Shown here piece by piece: positions 6,276 through 10,797 of a stretch of DNA of 10,797 nucleotides. The notes under the pieces were generated by a model. It was not told the DNA's origin. It made no database searches and was given only the letters and a program-made list of their open reading frames with translations. How positions within the stretch are numbered: the first letter of the stretch is position 1; each line of letters begins with the position of its first letter. Location: positions 1 to 10,797 of the forward strand of contig JAJRXE010000035.1 in the NCBI GenBank assembly GCA_024276455.1, written 5' to 3'. A program made the translations under genes and the position numbers. Origin of the DNA: Calditrichota bacterium. GTDB lineage: Bacteria > Calditrichota > Calditrichia > RBG-13-44-9.

Positions 6276-7724
6276 ATGGCTAAATTAGCATTTACAAAAT
6301 CGAAAGCATTTTACGATCAATATTTCCGCAACCCCAATCCCGACAAAAAGAGCACGCACTACTGTCCGGGTTGCGGACACGGGAATGTTCATAAATTTAT
6401 TGCCGAAGCGCTGGAAGACTTCGAGGTAGTCGATCGCTCCATCATTATTAGTCCGGTGGGCTGCAGCGTATTCGCCTATTACTACTTCGACACAGGCAAT
6501 ATTCAAGCGGCTCACGGGCGTGCCGCGGCGGTGGCTACCGGTATTAAGCGCACCCATCCCCACAGCATTGTCATTAGCTACCAGGGCGACGGAGACCTGG
6601 CGGCCATCGGAACCGCCGAGTTGATTCACGCGGCGAACCGGGGTGAGAACATCACCATCATCTTTATTAACAACGCCATTTACGGGATGACCGGCGGGCA
6701 GATGGCGCCTACCACCCTGATCGGGCAACGGACCACCACCACACCGCGCGGCCGCGACGTCCACAATGAGGGATTCCCCATCCGGGTCTGCGAAATGCTC
6801 AACAGCCTGGAAGCGCCGGTGTACCTGGAACGGGTTTCCCTGCACGACACCAAACACCGCGCCAAAGCTCGCATGGCGGTGCGAAAAGCCATTAAAAACC
6901 AGATCGACGGAAAAGGCTTCTCGCTGGTGGAAGTGCTCTCTCCCTGTCCTTCCGGCTGGAAAATGGATCCGGTGGACTCCATTAAATGGATCGAACAGGA
7001 AATGACCAAGGTGTTCCCGCTGGGGGTTTTCCGGGATAAAAGCAAAGAGGTGGAATCCTTCCACTTCGAGAAACCCCAGCTCCCGGCCGACCAAATTACG
7101 GACGCCCTGGGTCTGTCGCAGTTAAAAGTGCAGCATTTTGAGCAGTCGAAACCGGAAGAGAAATACCGCAACCCGGGAATCAAAGCGGCCGGATTCGGCG
7201 GACAGGGCATCTTGCTGTTGGGAGTGGCTTTGGCCCAGGCTGGCATGCTGGAAGGGTACCAGGTCTCCTGGATTCCCTCTTACGGTCCGGAAATGCGCGG
7301 CGGGACGGCCAATTGTCATGTCCACATTTCCGAACAGCCCATTGGTTCGCCGCTGGTGGCGTTTCCGGACGTGTTGATTGCCATGAACCGTCCCTCGCTG
7401 GAACGGTTTCAGAACGACGTCAAAGAAGGCGGTTTGATTATTTACGATTCCTCTCTGATCGACATTGAACCCTCCCGGCAGGATGTGGAAATCATGCCCA
7501 TTCCGGCCACCCGCATGGCCGACGAGTTAGGCAACACCCGCATCGCCAATATGGTGGTGTTGGGCGCTTACATTGGCTACACGAACGCTCTCAACAAAGA
7601 AACGGTGCTGGCAACCCTGGACACGATCATTTCCCGCAAACGCCTGATCGACATTAACCGTCAGGCCATCGAAAAAGGCTACGAATTCGGTTACGAAATG
7701 AAGCAAAAAGCCAGCGGAAAATAA
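6276..7724 (+). CDS. vorA: 2-oxoacid:ferredoxin oxidoreductase, fused beta (TPP) and gamma subunits
   Basis: This 482-residue protein joins two subunits that are often separate. Residues about 1-265 are the TPP-binding beta subunit: HYCPGCGHG (28-36), VGCS (61-64), GDGDLAAIGTAE (104-115) with INNAIYGMTGGQ (131-142) for TPP-Mg binding, and SPCPSGW (222-228). Cys30, Cys33, Cys63 and Cys223 fit the four ligands of the beta-subunit [4Fe-4S] cluster. A linker of about 30 residues leads to the gamma domain (about 300-475), with AGFGGQGILLLG (305-316), SYGPEMRGGTANCHV (335-349) and NTRIANMVVLGA (420-431). GAGGTGG (6265-6271) precedes the ATG. It is the last gene of its operon and is followed by a terminator. 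The reading frame is continuous, so the fusion is not a missed stop. Confidence 0.93.
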   Translation: MAKLAFTKSKAFYDQYFRNPNPDKKSTHYCPGCGHGNVHKFIAEALEDFEVVDRSIIISPVGCSVFAYYYFDTGNIQAAHGRAAAVATGIKRTHPHSIVISYQGDGDLAAIGTAELIHAANRGENITIIFINNAIYGMTGGQMAPTTLIGQRTTTTPRGRDVHNEGFPIRVCEMLNSLEAPVYLERVSLHDTKHRAKARMAVRKAIKNQIDGKGFSLVEVLSPCPSGWKMDPVDSIKWIEQEMTKVFPLGVFRDKSKEVESFHFEKPQLPADQITDALGLSQLKVQHFEQSKPEEKYRNPGIKAAGFGGQGILLLGVALAQAGMLEGYQVSWIPSYGPEMRGGTANCHVHISEQPIGSPLVAFPDVLIAMNRPSLERFQNDVKEGGLIIYDSSLIDIEPSRQDVEIMPIPATRMADELGNTRIANMVVLGAYIGYTNALNKETVLATLDTIISRKRLIDINRQAIEKGYEFGYEMKQKASGK

Positions 7725-7750
7725 TTTTCCCCTTAATCTTTTCCCGGTAA

Positions 7751-7784
7751 AGAAAGGCGGGTGTCGTCCGATGCCCGCCTTTCT
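7751..7784 (+). terminator. Intrinsic terminator of the oxidoreductase operon
   Basis: AGAAAGGCGGG (7751-7761) pairs perfectly with CCCGCCTTTCT (7774-7784) around a 12-nt loop, with a T-rich tail (TATTCTTT). It lies 27 nt after the stop codon and separates this operon from the hydrogenase operon. Confidence 0.9.
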
Positions 7785-7819
7785 TATTCTTTGGAAAAGG
7801 CGGTTAGGAAATTTTCTAA

Positions 7820-7839
7820 TTTTGAGAAATATCTCACAA
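7820..7839. promoter_or_regulatory. Inverted repeat, candidate upstream activator site for the hydrogenase promoter
   Basis: TTTTGAGA (7820-7827) and TCTCACAA (7832-7839) pair at seven of eight positions around a 4-nt centre. The centre lies about 110 bp upstream of the start predicted from the sigma-54 element, a usual distance for an enhancer-binding protein site. The half-site recalls Rex and CRP sites but its spacing does not fit either. The repeat is seen; its role is inferred. Confidence 0.35.
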
Positions 7840-7912
7840 CCATCTGCCATCCTTCTTTCTCGATCTTCTTGTTTTTCAAGTAATTAAAGATTATTCAATT
7901 CCTGTCGAACAT

Positions 7913-7928
7913 TGGAACAGTATTTGCA
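7913..7928 (+). promoter_or_regulatory. Predicted sigma-54 (RpoN) -24/-12 promoter of the hydrogenase operon
   Basis: TGGAACAGTATTTGCA matches the RpoN consensus TGGCAC-R-N4-TTGCW with one mismatch. The invariant GG (7914-7915) and GC (7926-7927) are exactly 10 bp apart. Transcription would start near 7939, 40 nt before the hydB ATG. A sigma-70 reading (TTGGAA at 7912) has no acceptable -10 hexamer. Such a promoter would require an AAA+ activator, none of which is encoded in this window. Confidence 0.65.
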
Positions 7929-7978
7929 AATAGGGTAGGTAGAAAACTTAGTGAATTTTATAACAGAAGGATGGGTAT

Positions 7979-9019
7979 ATGAAAGTTGTCAAACTACCAA
8001 AGTCCAAGGTCGAGGAGTTCCTGAGCAGCTTGCAGGATTTTGGCGAAGTGATTATTCCCAAAGAAAAGACGGAGCATCCGGGCGTTTATTATTTCGACGT
8101 CATGGAAAATCCTTCCGAAATGGCCTGGGAATATCTGCGCACCATCATTCCGCCGAAGAAATACCTGCACAAACCCCGGGAGGTGATTTTTAAATTTCAC
8201 AAAGAGCAGGGTTACCAGGAAGTGATCGAAGATAAAGAAACGAAACGTATTCTCTTTGGTCTGCACCCCTGCGATATTCACGGTATTAAAATTCTGGACG
8301 TGGTGTTCAACCGGGATTATATGGATCCCTATTACTACGCCCGCCGCAAGAACACTGTAATCATCGGTCTTAGCTGTTTGCCGGATGAGAAATGCTTTTG
8401 TAAATCCATGAATACCGATTATGTGGAAGACGGTTTCGATCTGTTTCTCTCGGACATTGGTGAAGATTTTCTGGTGGCGGTGGGAACCAGCCTGGGTGAC
8501 GACCTGGTGGCCGAACGCGCCCATCTGTTCAGCGAGGTGGAAGAAGAGGACCGCAGAAAGTACCTGGCCTTTCGCAAAAAACGGAACGAAAGCTTCCGGT
8601 TGGAACTGGATATATCCGACCTGCCTTACATCCTGGATCTGGAACAGAAGAGTCCCATCTGGGACGAATTGGGCAAACGCTGCCTGACCTGCGGCAGTTG
8701 CTCCATGGTGTGCCCCACCTGCTACTGCTTTAACGTGTACGACACCCTGAACCTGGACGCAAAGAGCGGGCAACGGATCAAGCAATGGGACGCCTGCCTG
8801 TTCAAAGACTACGCCCTGGTAGCGGGGGGACACAATTTCCGGGAAAATCGGGCCGAACGGGTAAAGAACCGCTATTACCACAAACAGTTCCGCATGGTAG
8901 AGCAGTACGGAAAACCCAGCTGCGTGGGCTGTGGCCGTTGCATCGACGCCTGTCCGGCCGGAATTGATGTGGTGGAAGTGTTAACCAAAGTGCGGGAGGG
9001 CAGCTATGTTACTCACTAA
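7979..9019 (+). CDS. hydB: Group 3b-type [NiFe] hydrogenase, beta iron-sulphur subunit (HydB)
   Basis: This 346-residue protein would pass electrons between the hydrogenase small subunit and the flavin subunit of a soluble NAD(P)-linked hydrogenase or sulfhydrogenase. Family signs are LFGLHPCDIHGIKIL (92-106), LSCLPDEKCFCK (131-142), and two C-terminal cluster motifs: C235-x2-C238-x2-C241-x3-C245-P with extra C248 and C250, and C315-x2-C318-x2-C321-x3-C325-P. Length is normal for HydB/AsrA-like proteins. AGAAGGA (7965-7971) lies 7 nt before the ATG; the ATG at 7971 is out of frame and stops at once. It is first of four hydBGDA genes and overlaps the gamma subunit by 14 nt. The related sulfite reductase subunit AsrA is excluded by the hydrogenase genes downstream. 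Confidence 0.9.
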   Translation: MKVVKLPKSKVEEFLSSLQDFGEVIIPKEKTEHPGVYYFDVMENPSEMAWEYLRTIIPPKKYLHKPREVIFKFHKEQGYQEVIEDKETKRILFGLHPCDIHGIKILDVVFNRDYMDPYYYARRKNTVIIGLSCLPDEKCFCKSMNTDYVEDGFDLFLSDIGEDFLVAVGTSLGDDLVAERAHLFSEVEEEDRRKYLAFRKKRNESFRLELDISDLPYILDLEQKSPIWDELGKRCLTCGSCSMVCPTCYCFNVYDTLNLDAKSGQRIKQWDACLFKDYALVAGGHNFRENRAERVKNRYYHKQFRMVEQYGKPSCVGCGRCIDACPAGIDVVEVLTKVREGSYVTH

Positions 9020-9899
9020 TCCGTCTCAAACCGTTTGTAAATCTTACGATCTGGGCAGTAACCCGTACAAACCGGAGTTAGCCCGGATCATCAGCATCGA
9101 CCCCATGGTGGAAGACAACTACCTTTTTCGTTTCCGGTTCGAAGATCCGGATTTAAACAACAGCTTTCAGTACCGCCCCGGCCAGTTCATGGAGCTCTCG
9201 GTCATTGGGGTGGGAGAGGCCCCCATCTCCATTTCCTCCACCCCCACCCGCCGGGGAGTCATCGAAATGTGCATTCGCCGGGTCGGGCGGGTCACCAACG
9301 CGCTTTACCGCTTGAAACCTAACGATTTAATCGGGCTGCGCGGTCCGTTCGGAAACGGCTTTCCGGTGGAAGAAATGAAAGGCCACAGCCTGCTGATTGT
9401 GGCCGGCGGACTGGGCATGGTGCCTTTGCGCTCCATCTTACTGTACGCGCTGGACAACCGGCAGGATTACGATCGCATCATCCTCCTGTACGGAACCCGC
9501 TACCCCGACCACCTGCTCTTCCGCAGCGAGCTGGAAGCCATGATGTACCGTAGCGATGTGGAGTGCCACCTGATTGTGGAAAAACCGGCTCTCTCTCCGG
9601 ACACCCCGGAATGGCGGGGCAAATTCGGACTGGTGACCGATCTGTTCGACGATGTCAAAGATCTGGACGTGAAAAGAAGTTACGCGCTGGTGGTTGGTCC
9701 CCCCATTTTCTACCGCTTTGTCTTGACCAAATGTCTGGACATGGGCTTCTCCAAAGACCACATTTTAATGTCGCTGGAACGCCGGATGGAATGCGGAATC
9801 GGCAAATGTGGTCACTGCGAGATTGGAAGCAAAAAGGTGTGTACCGACGGCCCGGTATTCACTTACTGGGATGTGATTAATTTACCGGAAATGATTTAG
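9006..9899 (+). CDS. hydG: Group 3b-type [NiFe] hydrogenase, gamma FAD/NAD(P)-binding subunit (HydG)
   Basis: This 297-residue diaphorase subunit of the ferredoxin-NADP reductase/PyrK family would exchange electrons with NAD(P)H. Domains in order: the FAD-binding barrel with YRPGQFMELSV (56-66) and EAPISISSTP (71-80); the pyridine-nucleotide domain with IVAGGLGMVPLRS (131-143); and a C-terminal [2Fe-2S] site, C263-x4-C268-x2-C271-x7-C279 (MECGIGKCGHC, KKVCTDGP). Length is normal. The ribosome binding site GGGAGGG (8994-9000) and start lie inside the end of hydB. The stop is followed 11 nt later by the small-subunit gene. Whether NAD or NADP is preferred cannot be told from sequence. Confidence 0.92.
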   Translation: MLLTNPSQTVCKSYDLGSNPYKPELARIISIDPMVEDNYLFRFRFEDPDLNNSFQYRPGQFMELSVIGVGEAPISISSTPTRRGVIEMCIRRVGRVTNALYRLKPNDLIGLRGPFGNGFPVEEMKGHSLLIVAGGLGMVPLRSILLYALDNRQDYDRIILLYGTRYPDHLLFRSELEAMMYRSDVECHLIVEKPALSPDTPEWRGKFGLVTDLFDDVKDLDVKRSYALVVGPPIFYRFVLTKCLDMGFSKDHILMSLERRMECGIGKCGHCEIGSKKVCTDGPVFTYWDVINLPEMI

Positions 9900-9910
9900 G
9901 AGGATGTGCA

Positions 9911-10693
9911 ATGAGTAAACCGAAAATAGGCATATTTGGACTAACCTCCTGCGCCGGCGATCAACTGATGATCTTAAATTGCGAAGATCAGTTGATTGAT
10001 CTGGCCAACGCCGTCGATATTCGCGACTGGGAGATGGCCAAAACCAACAACGACGAGGAATGCGAGCTAGACATTGCTCTGGTGGAAGGATCGGTGGCGC
10101 AGGTTCGCGACATAGAGAATCTGAAGAAAATTCGCAAGCGTTCCAAAATTCTGGTGGCCATAGGCACCTGCGCCGTGTGGGGCGGCATCCCGGCCATGAA
10201 GAACGACGTGCCCCGCGACATCATGCTGAAAGAAGTGTACGGCGATAAGGTGGAATTCATCGAGAGCAAAGCCGCCCAGCCGCTAAGCTCGTTCGTTAAA
10301 GTGGACTACAATCTGCCAGGCTGCCCCATCGAAAAAGATCAGTTTCTGCAGATGATGGCTTCCTTTTTAAACGGAGACATGCCGGAAATCTTAAATTTCT
10401 CTGTCTGCTCGGAATGCAAAATGAAAGAGAACATCTGTCAGATTGTGTACAAGCAAGAAGTTTGCTGCGGCCCTTTAACCGTAGCCGGATGCGGCGCTCG
10501 CTGCCCTTCGCACAATGTGCCCTGCTCGGGGTGCCACGGTCCCATCGAAGAGGTGCACTACGACGCCGAAGCCAAGATGTTCCAGCGTAAGGGCATCAAA
10601 CCGGAAGAAATTATTCGCAAAATGCAGGTCTATGCCGCACCTGCCTGGATGCCGGAAAAATTAATGGAGGAACTGCAGCATGAAAGTAAATAG
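9911..10693 (+). CDS. hydD: Group 3b-type [NiFe] hydrogenase, small subunit (HydD)
   Basis: This 260-residue small subunit would hold three iron-sulphur clusters that relay electrons to and from the NiFe site. The proximal cluster site begins LTSCAGDQL (11-19). Cys14 is present, but the second ligand of the usual C-x2-C is Asp17 (GAT at 9959-9961). The other proximal ligands are Cys87 (GTCAVWGG) and Cys138 (PGCP). Eight further ligand candidates follow: Cys166, 169, 176, 186, 194, 198, 205 and 208, with a spare Cys185. These suit two more [4Fe-4S] clusters. There is no Tat signal, as expected for a cytoplasmic enzyme. GGAGG (9899-9903) directs the ATG. The end overlaps the large-subunit start by 14 nt. 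Confidence 0.93.
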   Translation: MSKPKIGIFGLTSCAGDQLMILNCEDQLIDLANAVDIRDWEMAKTNNDEECELDIALVEGSVAQVRDIENLKKIRKRSKILVAIGTCAVWGGIPAMKNDVPRDIMLKEVYGDKVEFIESKAAQPLSSFVKVDYNLPGCPIEKDQFLQMMASFLNGDMPEILNFSVCSECKMKENICQIVYKQEVCCGPLTVAGCGARCPSHNVPCSGCHGPIEEVHYDAEAKMFQRKGIKPEEIIRKMQVYAAPAWMPEKLMEELQHESK

Positions 10694-10797
10694 AAAAATC
10701 GCCATAGAACATCTGGGCCGGGTGGAAGGTCACGGCGGCATTCATGTGGAAATTGAAAACGGCCAAATCACCAAAGTGAACATGGACATCTACGAAG
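10680..10797 (+). CDS. hydA: Group 3b-type [NiFe] hydrogenase, large (catalytic) subunit HydA, N-terminal fragment
   Basis: Only the first 39 codons are in the window; the frame stays open at the right edge. The translation includes IEHLGRVEGHGGIHVEI (9-25), where RVEGHGG is the conserved N-terminal L1-type motif of [NiFe] hydrogenase large subunits. The L1 and L2 CxxC pairs that bind nickel and iron lie at least partly beyond the edge and cannot be checked. GGAGGAA (10665-10671) lies 8 nt before the ATG, within the small-subunit gene. Position and motif make the call firm despite the short length. Confidence 0.88.
   Translation, partial: MKVNRKIAIEHLGRVEGHGGIHVEIENGQITKVNMDIYE

Noticed and set aside
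7820..7839. Rex or CRP operator at the inverted repeat
   Set aside because: TTTTGA and TCACAA are separated by 8 bp, whereas Rex (TTGTGA-N6-TCACAA) and CRP (TGTGA-N6-TCACA) need 6, and the left half has a mismatch. I kept it only as an unassigned dyad.
7994..8881. Long minus-strand frame (295 codons)
   Set aside because: It is the antisense shadow of hydB; the sense frame carries both iron-sulphur motifs.

Overview
The window looks like chromosomal DNA of an anaerobic or facultatively anaerobic Gram-negative bacterium. A TonB-dependent receptor with a signal peptide implies an outer membrane. Its carboxypeptidase-regulatory-like N-terminal domain is commonest in the Bacteroidota/FCB lineage, and a SatD-type gene, a ferredoxin-dependent 2-oxoacid oxidoreductase and a group 3b-type [NiFe] hydrogenase would fit an FCB-related phylum such as Calditrichota or Ignavibacteriota. 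That placement is inference, made without a database search. I see no mobile element, CRISPR array, tRNA or rRNA.

Layout. (1) 1-1138, minus strand: the N-terminal 379 codons of a TonB-dependent receptor, probably a BtuB-like cobalamin transporter, running off the left edge. (2) 1139-2025: a divergent regulatory region. It holds a cobalamin riboswitch (1448-1649) with its own promoter and a downstream intrinsic terminator, all facing the receptor. Beyond these lie a C-rich tract with a G-quadruplex motif on the minus strand, and a plus-strand promoter overlapped by three evenly spaced dyads. (3) 2026-3416: a translationally coupled pair, a SatD-family protein with a C-terminal helix-turn-helix and a multi-pass membrane protein. 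(4) 3548-4531: a dihydroorotate-dehydrogenase-like flavoprotein with its own promoter and terminator. (5) 4942-7724: a three-gene 2-oxoacid:ferredoxin oxidoreductase operon (delta ferredoxin, alpha, and fused beta-gamma), with a predicted promoter and a strong terminator. (6) 7979 to the right edge: a hydBGDA-type cytoplasmic NAD(P)-linked [NiFe] hydrogenase operon behind a near-consensus sigma-54 promoter. The large subunit is cut by the window end.

How the genes fit together. The oxidoreductase would decarboxylate a 2-oxoacid to an acyl-CoA and reduce ferredoxin. The hydrogenase would exchange electrons between NAD(P)H and protons/H2, so the right half is a fermentative redox module in two separately controlled operons. 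The left half is B12 uptake under B12 feedback. The SatD/membrane-protein pair has no established role that I can name.

The points most worth a second look are: an Asp in place of a proximal-cluster Cys in the hydrogenase small subunit; the sigma-54 promoter with a candidate upstream activator site; the three 29-bp-spaced dyads over the SatD promoter; and loss of the orotate-site SCPN motif in the DHOD-like protein.
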